A stretch of 41,145 bases of DNA from a virus: positions 1 through 41,145 of the IMG/VR virus record IMGVR_UViG_3300042519_001014. The stretch is one strand, 5' to 3'. Of the stretch, positions 13,448 through 22,310 are shown piece by piece. Position numbers and translations under genes: made by a program. Each line of letters begins with the position of its first letter. Within the stretch, counting starts at the first letter, position 1. Below the pieces are notes generated by a model. It was not told the origin of the DNA. It saw nothing but the letters and a program-made list of their open reading frames with translations, and did not search any database.

Positions 13448-13909
13448 ATGGAACTGACTGTTATGGCCACGCGCGAAAGCGAACTGGCCAAGGCTATGGG
13501 CCTGACGCGGAAGGCGATGACCGATCTGCGGAACAGTCTGCTTCGCCCCCAAACTGATTGGTACCGCGAGGACACGAAGGCGCCTGAGGCCAAGCGTCCT
13601 GTTTGGATCACCCCAGAGGGTATGGTCAAACTTTCCGAACACTGGGGCATCAAGGCAGTGCAGGTAGAGGCCGAAAAAAAAATTCTGTCGGCCGCTAACG
13701 CGGCCGAGGTAGCAGAGTGTACTGTGCTGACTGTCTTCCCCAGAAATCCTCGGCTTGTGGAAGTCCTGCTGAACGGAGCGAAGCGGATGATGAGGGTGAG
13801 GGATAATTCCAAATGGGCTAGGGGAATGAAGGTTGAAGTCCGCACCGAAGGTGGGATGAGCAACTTTCTGATCCCGCTCAGAAACCCCAGATTTAAAGGC
13901 AAATTTTAA
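13448..13909 (+). CDS. HTH-containing protein at the head of the late region
   Basis: The 153-residue product starts at ATG 13448. An AGGAAAG sequence 4-10 bases upstream could act as a ribosome binding site. The N-terminus reads as a helix-turn-helix (ESELAKAMGLTRKAMTDLRN), then a segment WITPEGMVKLSEHWGI that looks like a second helical element. The C-terminal part is beta-rich and basic (RLVEVLLNGAKRMMRVRDNS, NFLIPLRNPRFKGKF). It might regulate late transcription or be a terminase small subunit; the position favours either. Confidence 0.6.
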   Translation: MELTVMATRESELAKAMGLTRKAMTDLRNSLLRPQTDWYREDTKAPEAKRPVWITPEGMVKLSEHWGIKAVQVEAEKKILSAANAAEVAECTVLTVFPRNPRLVEVLLNGAKRMMRVRDNSKWARGMKVEVRTEGGMSNFLIPLRNPRFKGKF

Positions 13910-13923
13910 CTTTTCCCACACAT

Positions 13924-13995
13924 ATGGCTAAATCCAAATCCAAGATGGCTCCCACGAAGGGATCCAAGAAGTCCACCTCCAAGAAGAAGTGCTAA
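13924..13995 (+). CDS. Lys/Ser-rich micro-peptide of 23 residues
   Basis: ATG 13924 lies in the same ACACATATGG context as several early genes and opens a 23-codon frame of almost only Lys, Ser, Thr and Ala (core MAKSKSKMAPTKGSKK), ending in Cys. It fills the gap between two clear genes, with 14 bases before and 2 after. The composition suits a DNA-condensing or packaging-aid peptide. It is too short for certainty. Confidence 0.45.
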   Translation: MAKSKSKMAPTKGSKKSTSKKKC

Positions 13996-13997
13996 CG

Positions 13998-14180
13998 ATG
14001 TTCTACATTCTTACTCTTCTTGTCGGTATTGTCCTCGGCGCTGTCGGTGCCGTTTTTGTCGCTCGCAACAATCGATCCAAGATCGACAAGGCTCTCGGCG
14101 CCGCCGATGCCGCCAGCGAGAAGTACAAGAACTATATGACCAAGTGGTCTGACGACATCAAGAAGGACGAACTGAAGTGA
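13998..14180 (+). CDS. Small single-TM protein
   Basis: This encodes 60 residues from ATG 13998. The N-terminal transmembrane helix FYILTLLVGIVLGAVGAVFV is followed by a charged cytoplasmic or periplasmic tail (KIDKALGAADAASEKYKNYM, then KKDELK). The size and topology suit a small holin or spanin-like protein, but no cassette context supports this. The stop overlaps the next start (GTGA). Confidence 0.6.
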   Translation: MFYILTLLVGIVLGAVGAVFVARNNRSKIDKALGAADAASEKYKNYMTKWSDDIKKDELK

Positions 14181-14368
14181 GGGAAGCGGCCAACAGTAAC
14201 CGATCCGCTGTTCGCAGATACGCGAAGGGCGCATCGTACTACCAGACGGCCGTCACGAAGCAGGTGAGGCGTAAGGGGACTACCCTTGCGTCCTCGCCTA
14301 AACTTCCGTCCAACAGGGCTTACCACAGGAACTACAGCAGGAAGTACAGACGGACGCACGGAGGTTGA
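14177..14368 (+). CDS. Small very basic protein
   Basis: This 63-residue product starts at GTG 14177, overlapping the previous stop (GTGA). It is rich in Arg, Lys, Tyr and Ser (RRYAKGASYYQTAVTKQVRR, RAYHRNYSRKYRRTHGG). High positive charge suggests DNA or RNA binding, for example at packaging. No family is recognised. Its 3' end provides the Shine-Dalgarno sequence of the terminase gene. Confidence 0.55.
   Translation: MREAANSNRSAVRRYAKGASYYQTAVTKQVRRKGTTLASSPKLPSNRAYHRNYSRKYRRTHGG
14360..14364 (+). promoter_or_regulatory. Shine-Dalgarno sequence of the large terminase gene
   Basis: GGAGG is located five bases before the ATG at 14370. It is worth noting because most starts in this window have no such sequence. 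Confidence 0.6.
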
Positions 14369-14369
14369 T

Positions 14370-15977
14370 ATGGCCAGTCTGGCTCTCACACCTCATCCAG
14401 TCCTCCACGCTCCCACAGAGGATGAAATCAAAGCCCTCGTCCAAAAAGTCGGCCACGAAAAGACCCTTGAGATCCTCCAAATCCGCGAGGACAAGATCGA
14501 AGCCGAAAAGCGCGACCCCTACCGACACGGCTATGAGCCTTGGTACTGGAAGGATGCCGATAGAGTTCTTGATCAGAATGATGAGATTCTACTTAGCGGT
14601 GGTAACCGCGCGGGTAAGACGGAGTACGCGGCAAAAAGGGTAGTCTACACCCTGATCAATAAGCCGAATTCGCGCGTATGGTGCCTCCATACGACCAACC
14701 AGTCTAGCATCCAGATGCAACAGAGCGTTGTCTGGAAGTACCTGCCCGCTGAGTTGAAACAGGCCAAGAAGACCAAGGTGACCAACATCGCGTACACCCA
14801 GAAGAATGGCTTCTCCGAGAACTCCTTCGTCTTGCCCAATGGAAGCCAGTGCTTCTTTATGAATTACGCTCAGGAGCGTACTGTGATCGAAGGTGGCGAA
14901 ACCGACCTGATCTGGTGCGATGAACTTGTGCCGCTTGACTGGGTGGAAACGCTGAGATTCCGTAACATCACCAGAAAGGGCAAACTGATCGTAACCTTCA
15001 CCCCTGTAACTGGTTACACCAATGTGGTGAAAGACTACCTCGCTGGGTGCAGGGTAGTGGAGTCAAAGCCAGCCAAGTTGCTGGAAGGAACCAATGCTGT
15101 AATCGGGTGCAAGTCTGGCGAGATGCCCTACATCGCCAAGTGCGTCCGCAGGGGCGCTTACGCGCTTTGGTTCTTCTCCGAGTTCAACCCTTACAACCCT
15201 TTCGACCACCTAGCCAAAAGCCTGAAGGGCAGATCCTCCTACGAGATCAAGATCCGCGCCTACGGCTGGGCTGAGTCGCTTCAGGGCAATCAGTTCCCCA
15301 GATTTGGGGACGCCAACATCATCGAGGCATCCAAGATTCCTGCCAATGGAACAAACTATCTAGCGACAGATCCTGCGGGGGCCAGAAACTGGTTTATGCT
15401 TTGGATGCGCGTCACAGAAGACGGCACCCGCTATGTCTACCGCGAATGGCCCGATGCGGCCGTTGGCGAGTGGGCGCTGGCATCCGATAAGGCCGATGGG
15501 AAGATTGGCCCTGCCCAGACCACCAACGCTGGAAGAGGCTTGGACGAGTACAAGGAACTGATCAGACACTTGGAAGGCGGGGAGACCATCGTGGAACGCT
15601 ATGTTGACCCACGCGCGGGCGCGCAACAGGCGGCTGGCCGAGACGGCGGCACCTCGATCATCGACCTATTTCAGCAGGGGGACGATCCGATGTACCTGAT
15701 CCAAGCGGCTGGCATCGCCATCGAAGAAGGCGTTGGGATGATCAACAACTGGCTGTCGTACGATCCGTCACAGCCAATAAGTTCAATTAACCAGCCCAAG
15801 TTGTATATTTCTGAAAATTGCCAGAACCTGATTTTCTGCTTGAAGGAGTGGACTGGCCAAGACGGCCAGAAGGGAGCCTCTAAGGATCCTATCGACTGCC
15901 TTCGCTACCTTGCGGTGATGAATCCAGAATTTGAGAACAACAACACCTACCAAGCCACGAAACCTTTCTCGTACTAA
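14370..15977 (+). CDS. terL: Terminase large subunit
   Basis: The product has 535 residues. The ATPase has Walker A GGNRAGKT (77-84), Walker B DLIWCDE (179-185) and the coupling segment FTPVTGY (210-216). The RNase H-like nuclease domain supplies D334 (ATDPAGARN), D413 (YVDPRAG) and D506/D509 (KDPIDCLRY). It is the motor that pumps DNA through the portal and cuts concatemers. The ATG at 14370 is fixed by a Shine-Dalgarno sequence. Codon use shifts here toward more AGA and T-ending codons than in the early region. The gene is followed within two bases by a small HTH gene and then the portal. Confidence 0.95.
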   Translation: MASLALTPHPVLHAPTEDEIKALVQKVGHEKTLEILQIREDKIEAEKRDPYRHGYEPWYWKDADRVLDQNDEILLSGGNRAGKTEYAAKRVVYTLINKPNSRVWCLHTTNQSSIQMQQSVVWKYLPAELKQAKKTKVTNIAYTQKNGFSENSFVLPNGSQCFFMNYAQERTVIEGGETDLIWCDELVPLDWVETLRFRNITRKGKLIVTFTPVTGYTNVVKDYLAGCRVVESKPAKLLEGTNAVIGCKSGEMPYIAKCVRRGAYALWFFSEFNPYNPFDHLAKSLKGRSSYEIKIRAYGWAESLQGNQFPRFGDANIIEASKIPANGTNYLATDPAGARNWFMLWMRVTEDGTRYVYREWPDAAVGEWALASDKADGKIGPAQTTNAGRGLDEYKELIRHLEGGETIVERYVDPRAGAQQAAGRDGGTSIIDLFQQGDDPMYLIQAAGIAIEEGVGMINNWLSYDPSQPISSINQPKLYISENCQNLIFCLKEWTGQDGQKGASKDPIDCLRYLAVMNPEFENNNTYQATKPFSY

Positions 15978-15978
15978 A

Positions 15979-16209
15979 ATGACCTACCCTCCCCTTCTCT
16001 CCCGCAAGGCCGCTTCTGAAATGACTGGCTTGTCCGCGCGGTACTTCGATAGGCTTCGCCTAGACGGAAAACTTTCTACCTACAAAACCCTCGGCGGCCA
16101 GCACCGCTTCCACCGAGACGAAATCCTAAAACATATCAATGAAAACCCTACCTTGGAACACGCCAACGACAGATGCTCTGGCGGCGGCGAAGAAGACTCC
16201 AGATCTTGA
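15979..16209 (+). CDS. MerR/excisionase-type HTH protein
   Basis: The 76-residue product starts at ATG 15979, immediately after the terminase stop. The segment LLSRKAASEMTGLSARYFDR, then LDGKLSTYKTLGGQHRFHRD matches the winged helix of excisionase/MerR-like DNA-binding domains, including the characteristic GGxHRF wing. The C-terminal 20 residues overlap the start of the portal gene in another frame. An architectural DNA-binding protein between terminase and portal could mark the packaging site (a TerS-like role) or regulate late genes. No integrase is present, so a classical excision role is unlikely. Confidence 0.75.
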   Translation: MTYPPLLSRKAASEMTGLSARYFDRLRLDGKLSTYKTLGGQHRFHRDEILKHINENPTLEHANDRCSGGGEEDSRS

Positions 16210-18568
16210 AACGCTCCTAAAGGAGTACAACGAGTCGCTTTATAACGGCTCTTCGCTTGAGCGCCTTGCGGCTCTTGACGATATCCGCTACTGCCGCTGG
16301 CACGGCCAGTCGGATGACGGCAAGAAGCACAGCGACCTTAGGCAGGACGGCAATCCTGCGATGCCTTGGGAAGGCGCGTCCGATGTGCGAGTCCGTCTGG
16401 TGGACAGAACCATCAACGATATCAGCGCCCTCCTGATCACCGCGTTCCAGCGCAGTCAGTTGCGCGTCAGCGGAGTCACTGTCGATGACGGCGGCCCTGC
16501 TACGGCCTGTTCGACTATGATGCGCTGGATCTTGGAGAACAGACAAAGCAGAGAATTGTACTCCGAGGCTTACCTTGGCGCCCAGTACGCCCTCACCTAC
16601 GGCTGGACTATCTTCCATATCACTTGGGATCAGGAAACGGCCATCAGACGGCAGAAGGTAACGATGGAGGATTTGGAGGCCATACAGGAGCAGTTCAAGG
16701 AGCAAGCGCCTGACTCCGTTCTGGCGAATGTCATCGAGATGATCCAGAGCGGATCCAATGATGATTATCTGGCGGCCAATCTTTCGCAGTTCCTTAACAA
16801 CGCCAGCGTAAAAGAGTGCAAGCGAATGGTCGTTGATCTCCGCGAAAAGGGAGAGGCTGAAATTGAAGAGCCGTATGTCATCAAGAACCTTCCGTGCGTC
16901 ACCGCGCTGAAGCCGTACGATGAAATTACATTCCCTCAGGAGACGACTGATCTCCAGCGCGCTCGCGTTATCTACAGACGGACATTCCTCACAGAAGTTG
17001 AACTTCGTGCGATGGAAGTAAACGATGGCTGGAACAAAGAGTTCATCGAAGCGGCCGCCGCTACCTTGGGCAGATCGTCTATGTATAACGATCCCAGCCT
17101 TACGCCTGTTACCAATGTCCTTACCACCAATGTCTGGCGCGGTAAGAATATGATTGAGATCGTGTACGCCTACGCGCGACAGATCGGCCCCGATGGCATT
17201 CCTGCCATCTATTACACGGCGTTCAGCCCTCAGGTTGGAACTAAACTGTACGCAAAGCACGAAATTCTGGATTACTACCACGGCAAGTATCCCTTCGTTG
17301 GCTACGCCAGAGAAGTCACCCGCCGCCCGATTATGGAGTCTCGCGGCATCCCTGAGGTGTCCAGAACAGATCAGGATGAGATCAAGGCCCAGCACGATTC
17401 CCTGCGCGATAGAACGGCCATTGAGACGCTTCCTCCGATCAAGGTTGCCAAGCGCATCGGCGCTATCAACCGCATCGGCCCTGCCGTCCAGTTGCCTGTC
17501 ACGACCAAGGACGATTACACATTCCTCGATCCACCCGCTGGCAACCCGCAGATCGCGTTCTCGATGATCGAGCGCGTGGAAGCCCAACACGCCGCTTACT
17601 ACGGCCTGACTTCCAAGTATGTGGAAGATGTCAGATCTCAACTGCTCCAGCAGTCTGTCGTCAATGGATGGCTCCATTGCTGGACTGAGATCTACCAGCA
17701 GGTCTTTACGCTGGCCTTGCAGTACCTTACGCCAGAAGAGAAGATGCGTATCTGCGGTATGGATCTTCCCGCGCGCGCGACTGATATCCACGGCGGCTTT
17801 GACTTCATCGTGAAATTCGATGTCCGCGAAGTTGATACGAATCTTGTTATGGAGAAACTTGATGCGATCTCCAAGTTCGCCGTCCCGATGGATGCTTCTG
17901 GCGTCATCGACAGGAATAAGTTGGTCAAGGCGATCCTTGAAACGATCTCTCCTGACGCCGCCAAGGATCTCATCGTGGAAACCGAACAGGCTTCCAACAA
18001 GATGTTCAGGGATGTGCAGACCGATATCGGCCTTATGCTGTTGGGCAATGCCCCGCAACTGGTCGAGAACGATCCGTCCTCACAGACCAAACTGCAACTG
18101 GCCCAGCAGATCCTCCAGCAGAACCCCAAGGCCCAACAGGCTCTTCAGGGCGATGAGATCTTCCAGCAGTTGTTCCAGCAGTATGTTCAGAACTTGTCTA
18201 TGTCCGTCCAGCAGGAACAGAACAAGCAGGTCGGAAGGACTGGCGTTGCCCCTCAGGGGCCGTCTATGGCCGATCAGGTCAAAGGCGTCATCGAACAGGC
18301 CAAAGCCGCTCGTACAGGCAAGGAAAGCGGTCAGGAGGCCGCGCGTCAGGATGTCGGCGCCGAAGCCATTGCTGGCCGACAGCAGATGGCTCAGGAACAG
18401 GCTCAAAGCAACGCTCAGGGCGGCCAGATGGCCCAAATGGTGATGGAACTGATGAATCAGGGCGCCACTGAAGAACAGGCGATCCAGATGATCCAGCAAC
18501 AGATGCAGGGCGGCCAGCAGGGCGCTCCGCAGGAACCCCAGATGCCTCCTGAAGGTATGCCTCAGTGA
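16139..18568 (+). CDS. Portal protein
   Basis: The product has 809 residues, the size range of large podoviral portals. The N-terminal and middle parts (RYCRWHGQSDDGKKHSDLRQ, then VRLVDRTINDISALLITAFQ; RRPIMESRGIPEVSRTDQDE, then IKAQHDSLRDRTAIETLPPI) fit phage portals that lie next to SU10-like capsids. The C-terminal 180 residues are very rich in Gln (QMVMELMNQGATEEQAIQMI, QQQMQGGQQGAPQEPQ) and probably form the barrel and an extension inside the capsid. Twelve copies would form the DNA channel and bind the terminase. The gene starts 71 bases inside the HTH gene. Confidence 0.85.
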   Translation: MKTLPWNTPTTDALAAAKKTPDLETLLKEYNESLYNGSSLERLAALDDIRYCRWHGQSDDGKKHSDLRQDGNPAMPWEGASDVRVRLVDRTINDISALLITAFQRSQLRVSGVTVDDGGPATACSTMMRWILENRQSRELYSEAYLGAQYALTYGWTIFHITWDQETAIRRQKVTMEDLEAIQEQFKEQAPDSVLANVIEMIQSGSNDDYLAANLSQFLNNASVKECKRMVVDLREKGEAEIEEPYVIKNLPCVTALKPYDEITFPQETTDLQRARVIYRRTFLTEVELRAMEVNDGWNKEFIEAAAATLGRSSMYNDPSLTPVTNVLTTNVWRGKNMIEIVYAYARQIGPDGIPAIYYTAFSPQVGTKLYAKHEILDYYHGKYPFVGYAREVTRRPIMESRGIPEVSRTDQDEIKAQHDSLRDRTAIETLPPIKVAKRIGAINRIGPAVQLPVTTKDDYTFLDPPAGNPQIAFSMIERVEAQHAAYYGLTSKYVEDVRSQLLQQSVVNGWLHCWTEIYQQVFTLALQYLTPEEKMRICGMDLPARATDIHGGFDFIVKFDVREVDTNLVMEKLDAISKFAVPMDASGVIDRNKLVKAILETISPDAAKDLIVETEQASNKMFRDVQTDIGLMLLGNAPQLVENDPSSQTKLQLAQQILQQNPKAQQALQGDEIFQQLFQQYVQNLSMSVQQEQNKQVGRTGVAPQGPSMADQVKGVIEQAKAARTGKESGQEAARQDVGAEAIAGRQQMAQEQAQSNAQGGQMAQMVMELMNQGATEEQAIQMIQQQMQGGQQGAPQEPQMPPEGMPQ

Positions 18569-18828
18569 GCGACAACCTAGACTTCAAGGCCACCGAGGAA
18601 ACCCTTCGCAAGTTGGGTTTCAAAGGCACCAACGAGGCGTTTGACGCGGTGATCGCGTTGCTCGACACCTTCATCTCTATCGAGACTGTCTCCGCAATTG
18701 GCGCCGAACTATCCAGCGAGAAACGGCATCACCAGTGCGGAAGGGTGGAAGCGCTGATCGACTACAAGGCTTACCTGATCGATGCCAGAACACAGGCGAT
18801 CAGAAGGAACGCTCCCGATGTGGTATGA
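18565..18828 (+). CDS. Small hypothetical protein after the portal
   Basis: This encodes 87 residues from GTG 18565, overlapping the portal stop (GTGA). It is helical and mixed-charge (LRKLGFKGTNEAFDAVIALL, RVEALIDYKAYLIDARTQAI). Its position between portal and scaffold suggests a morphogenesis accessory role. No family is recognised. Confidence 0.6.
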   Translation: MSDNLDFKATEETLRKLGFKGTNEAFDAVIALLDTFISIETVSAIGAELSSEKRHHQCGRVEALIDYKAYLIDARTQAIRRNAPDVV

Positions 18829-18910
18829 TTCTTGGCAAATCTTGTATAAGTTTGCCGATCCTTCCATCGCGCTGGTCACCCTGTTGACCTGTCCAAACAA
18901 TTGGGCCTAA
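18818..18910 (+). CDS. Possible 30-residue peptide
   Basis: ATG 18818 opens MWYDSWQILYKFADPSIA, a short hydrophobic stretch (LVTLLTC) and a stop at 18910. It overlaps the end of the previous gene by 11 bases and fills a gap otherwise without a gene. There is no Shine-Dalgarno sequence and no homologue known to me; it may be chance. Confidence 0.3.
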   Translation: MWYDSWQILYKFADPSIALVTLLTCPNNWA

Positions 18911-18912
18911 CT
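18884..18912 (+). promoter_or_regulatory. Possible promoter before the scaffold and capsid genes
   Basis: TTGACC (18884-18889) and CTAACT (18907-18912) are 17 bases apart, with the same spacing and the same ACT ending as the early promoters. It lies 60 bases before the scaffold ATG. The -10 match to the sigma-70 consensus is weak. Confidence 0.3.
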
Positions 18913-18970
18913 GGCCTCGGTTCTGAGATCCACAAAACTCTGTCGGACTTCTTACAAGTCCTTAAATTGT

Positions 18971-19975
18971 ATGCCCAACGCAAATAAAAACAGTACCGCT
19001 GAAAACGCGGAGCCGCAGGTGGACACCAGCCCCCTGTCGTTAGAAGGACTCGCGTCCTTCATCGAGACATCCTCGCTATCTGGTGGAGCGGGGACGGATG
19101 CTACCGAATCCGATATGCAGTCGGTGGAAGACCAGCCTAGACAACTCGACGACCCTCTGGCAGAGGGAATCCAGTCGTCCGTTGGCATTGATAACAGATC
19201 GTCAAAGAACTCGGCAGAGAATGTCGCAGGTAATGACGAGGATGAGGGAAATGGTATCCCGAACCACATCCAGAAGCGGATCGATAAGATCACAGCCAAG
19301 CGCCGCGAGGCCGAGGCTGAGGCCGAAAGGCTCCGACTTGAACTGGAAGAGGTCAAAAGCAAGAGAGACGAGCCAGTAGTCCCGCGCAGTAAGAATCCGT
19401 TTGGGAATGTCCTGAACGAGGCCGACCTGCAAAAGAAACTGGAACAAGCCCGACAGATCAGAGACTGGTGCGAAGAGAATCCCTATGGTGGCGAAGTTCC
19501 CAAGGGCGATGGTACAGTCATCCATATGGACGAATCCGAAGTCCGTAAGATGAAGATCAACGCTCTCAAGGACATCGAGACCAACATTCCCGCTCAGGCT
19601 CAGTTCATTCAGGCCCGCCGTCATTTCGATCCTATCGCGGAGAAAGAGTATCCGTGGTGGAGCAAGAAGGATACCAAGGAGTACAATACCGCCGTTGCGC
19701 TCCTTAAGAACTTCCCCGAACTTGGCGCCTTCCCTGACTACAAATTGGTTATCGGAGACTTCGTCTACGGAATGACCAATCGTCAGATGAGGCAGGTCAA
19801 GGAATCCTCGGCCCCTATCCAGCGCCGTCCTCAATACCAGCCCGCTCGCCCCTCCGTTAGCCCATCGGCTTCAAACCAAAATACGAATGCCACGGAAATG
19901 GAGAAAAGGTTTATTAAGAGTGGTTCCAGAGATGATCTCGCGTCCCTAATTGAGGCTAGGTTAAAGTCTCGTTAA
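18971..19975 (+). CDS. Scaffolding protein
   Basis: This encodes 334 residues immediately before the capsid gene. The first 100 residues are acidic, disordered and Ser/Asp/Glu-rich. A long coiled coil follows (QKRIDKITAKRREAEAEAER, LRLELEEVKSKRD), and the C-terminal part is basic and Pro/Gln-rich (RRPQYQPARPSVSPSA), with a final helix RDDLASLIEARLKSR that would bind the capsid protein. Length, acidity and position are those of podoviral scaffolds. No protease motif is seen. Confidence 0.8.
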   Translation: MPNANKNSTAENAEPQVDTSPLSLEGLASFIETSSLSGGAGTDATESDMQSVEDQPRQLDDPLAEGIQSSVGIDNRSSKNSAENVAGNDEDEGNGIPNHIQKRIDKITAKRREAEAEAERLRLELEEVKSKRDEPVVPRSKNPFGNVLNEADLQKKLEQARQIRDWCEENPYGGEVPKGDGTVIHMDESEVRKMKINALKDIETNIPAQAQFIQARRHFDPIAEKEYPWWSKKDTKEYNTAVALLKNFPELGAFPDYKLVIGDFVYGMTNRQMRQVKESSAPIQRRPQYQPARPSVSPSASNQNTNATEMEKRFIKSGSRDDLASLIEARLKSR

Positions 19976-20004
19976 TCCAAAACCGCCGCAAGGCACATAC
20001 TACT

Positions 20005-21159
20005 ATGGCAAGACTGTTTGAAAGAGATCTTCAGGGCTACAACTCCGCTACTGAAGCCAACCGCGTTGGTCGCCGCGAGGATATCGCGGATATGATCACG
20101 CTTGTCGAGGCGAAGGATACCCCCTTCACCACGATGGCTCGCAAGGGTGCCGAACCCTCCAACACCCTGTTCCAGTGGCAGGTCGATAAGAACCCCGACC
20201 CCCGCGTCCAGCCTGTCATTGACGGCACGGACGAATCCACGACTGGTGACACCGCTGGTGGCGCCAAGATGGAGCAGTTCACCATCGGCTACCGCGCTAC
20301 GCTGGCCGCCTACCCGCAGATCTTCCGCAGAAAGTTCCGCGTCTCCAAGTTGACCGAATCCAATATGGTTCGTCTCGCTGGTACGCCCTCGGAACGCTCG
20401 CGCCAGATGGCGAAGGCGATGCTCGCGATCAAGCGCGATGTCGAAGTGGCCCTCACCTCGTCCCAGACCGCTCAGGCCGACAACGGCACTGTCGGTTACC
20501 GCACCCGCGCTCTGGATTCGTGGACGAAGACCAAGTGGGAGAAGGATGCTACCCTTCCTGTTCCCGATCAGTATTGCACCCCTGCCGATAACATCATCGC
20601 GGCCTCGGCCACGAAGACCATCGGTGGTACCAGCCGTACTGTCGCTAACGCGAACACCTGCGCCTCCACAGCCGCGCTCAACGAATCCCACTGTCAGGAT
20701 ATGCTGACCGCCCTGTACAAGCAGATCGGCCAGAACCGCACTTGGGACGCTCTCGTTGCTGTCAACCTGAAGCGCGCGTTCTCCAACCTCGTCTACACGA
20801 CACCGAATGGTGGCGCTATGTCCTCGTCCCCGATCCGCACGATGCGCGAAGGTGGCGAAACGACCTACAGCCAGTACATCGATGTCTTCCAAGGCGACTT
20901 CGGTCAGATCAACCTCCACATCTCCAACTGGCTCGGCGATATCGATTCCGACCCTGCTTCTGGTACTTTCGGCGAATTCACGCCGAACCTGAACAAGGGC
21001 TTCATCGTTCCGTTCGAACACACGGAGATCCGCTACGGCGGCAACATCGCTGAAGTCATCGAACTGACTGACAACGGCGGTGGCCCTGCCAACGCTATCG
21101 AGATGGTTCTGGGTCTTTGCATCCATAACCCGCTCGCCTTCGGTAAGTTCGACCTCTAA
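20005..21159 (+). CDS. Major capsid protein, SU10-like
   Basis: This 384-residue product contains the SU10 capsid family pattern near the N-terminus: REDIADMITLVEAKDTPFTT, then NTLFQWQVDKNPDPRVQPVI, with a G-rich E-loop-like region around STTGDTAGGAKMEQF. The C-terminal part (GFIVPFEHTEIRYGGNIAEV) fits the P domain and A loop of the HK97 fold. It forms the icosahedral shell. The start ATG lies in ACTACTATGG without a Shine-Dalgarno sequence, although this must be among the most highly made proteins. Confidence 0.88.
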   Translation: MARLFERDLQGYNSATEANRVGRREDIADMITLVEAKDTPFTTMARKGAEPSNTLFQWQVDKNPDPRVQPVIDGTDESTTGDTAGGAKMEQFTIGYRATLAAYPQIFRRKFRVSKLTESNMVRLAGTPSERSRQMAKAMLAIKRDVEVALTSSQTAQADNGTVGYRTRALDSWTKTKWEKDATLPVPDQYCTPADNIIAASATKTIGGTSRTVANANTCASTAALNESHCQDMLTALYKQIGQNRTWDALVAVNLKRAFSNLVYTTPNGGAMSSSPIRTMREGGETTYSQYIDVFQGDFGQINLHISNWLGDIDSDPASGTFGEFTPNLNKGFIVPFEHTEIRYGGNIAEVIELTDNGGGPANAIEMVLGLCIHNPLAFGKFDL

Positions 21160-21170
21160 TCCGCGTAACA

Positions 21171-21536
21171 GTGGACATCTCCCGCCAGATCTCGGAGGCA
21201 GTACCTGAGGAACTCCTAAAGGATTTCCACAGGGAGATCCGAACTGGTTGGGAGATGCAGAAGGTCAGAACTCAGCACAACCTCAAGTGGGCGGCGAAAG
21301 CCAATCACAAAGGGGTAGATAAGACTGTGGATGGGATCGGGCAACTCATTGCCCGCATCCCTCCAGAGTCTTACCACTTTTGGGGACAGCACTTCGGCAC
21401 CTATGACTGTTGGAAGGACAAAGGGTTTCTCAGGGAGTTCCTGAAGGACAACCCAGAATGTATGGTCAACACTGCCAAGAAGAGCCAAGTCCTCGTTGAT
21501 AATAAGATCACTGATACAAGCGGCAAGATCCTGTGA
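21171..21536 (+). CDS. Hypothetical structural-region protein
   Basis: This encodes 121 residues from GTG 21171, eleven bases after the capsid stop. It has an amphipathic helical N-terminus (ISEAVPEELLKDFHREIRTG), many aromatic residues in the middle (PPESYHFWGQHFGTYDCWKD) and a polar tail. The position between capsid and adaptor suggests a head-completion role. The stop overlaps the next GTG start (GTGA). Confidence 0.6.
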   Translation: MDISRQISEAVPEELLKDFHREIRTGWEMQKVRTQHNLKWAAKANHKGVDKTVDGIGQLIARIPPESYHFWGQHFGTYDCWKDKGFLREFLKDNPECMVNTAKKSQVLVDNKITDTSGKIL

Positions 21537-22309
21537 GAACTGCCGATTTCAGTACGATCCTGTTCGATGCGGTCAACCTGTGTGGGTATGACTTGTCGAA
21601 CATTACAGAACAGCAGTTCCGCACAGTGCGGCAATTCGCTAACCAGCGCCTTCGGGTCGCTTGGGAGTCGTATCCTTGGTTCTCTCTGACCAGATACGCA
21701 GAAGTAGCCGTTGTAGAAAACACGACTACTGGCCTTAGAACAGTGGCTGTTCCCTCTGGATCTGGCGAGGTCGTAGGTGTGTTTACGATGAATCCGCTTA
21801 CGACCACACAATCGGTCTATGTGTCGTACGCACTTACTGAGATCAACAATGTAGAGACCATCATCGTCAATACTCCGATCTCAAAGGTGTGGGTGGAATA
21901 CAGGATCAAAAGACCTGAGTTCTTCGGCGATGTGTGGAGTCCATCGGTAACCTACCGCGCGGGCGCGCAGGTGTACTTCGATTCCCAATCTGGAGAGCCT
22001 AGCCTTATGCCTACCGCTGGGTATGCCCATACGGCCAATTTCTACACCACATCTTCCACGCTTCCTATCGGCACTAAACCAAAATGGACTGGCGGCGGCG
22101 ATACCAGATGGGTACTTGTCCCGATCCCATATATGTTCGCGTCCTATATCAGCCGCGCCGTTTATGCCGACTTCCTAAGATCTGAACAGCAGTACGAAGA
22201 CGCGGGCAAGGCCGACATCGATGCCGCCGCGATCCTTGAGCAGGAGTACGACAAGGAACTTCGCCAGCAGGGCCAGATCAGACGCATCAACTTTATCGAC
22301 TCTTACTAA
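21533..22309 (+). CDS. Head-tail adaptor-like structural protein
   Basis: This 258-residue product starts at GTG 21533. The N-terminal helical part (FSTILFDAVNLCGYDLSNIT, then RQFANQRLRVAWESYPWFSL) is the kind found in podoviral adaptor or tail-tube proteins. A beta-rich middle holds an inserted WSPSVTYRAGAQVYFDSQSG motif like a small carbohydrate-binding module. The C-terminus is a long helix (EQEYDKELRQQGQIRRI). It probably joins the portal to the tail nozzle. Confidence 0.6.
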   Translation: MRTADFSTILFDAVNLCGYDLSNITEQQFRTVRQFANQRLRVAWESYPWFSLTRYAEVAVVENTTTGLRTVAVPSGSGEVVGVFTMNPLTTTQSVYVSYALTEINNVETIIVNTPISKVWVEYRIKRPEFFGDVWSPSVTYRAGAQVYFDSQSGEPSLMPTAGYAHTANFYTTSSTLPIGTKPKWTGGGDTRWVLVPIPYMFASYISRAVYADFLRSEQQYEDAGKADIDAAAILEQEYDKELRQQGQIRRINFIDSY

Positions 22310-22310
22310 T

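Noticed and set aside
15979-16209. Evidence for lysogeny from the excisionase-like gene
   Set aside because: A single small HTH protein without integrase, repressor or attachment site does not support a temperate lifestyle.
16217-18058. A 613-codon open frame on the minus strand
   Set aside because: It mirrors the portal gene. The portal frame has family features and tight junctions with its neighbours; the antisense product has none.
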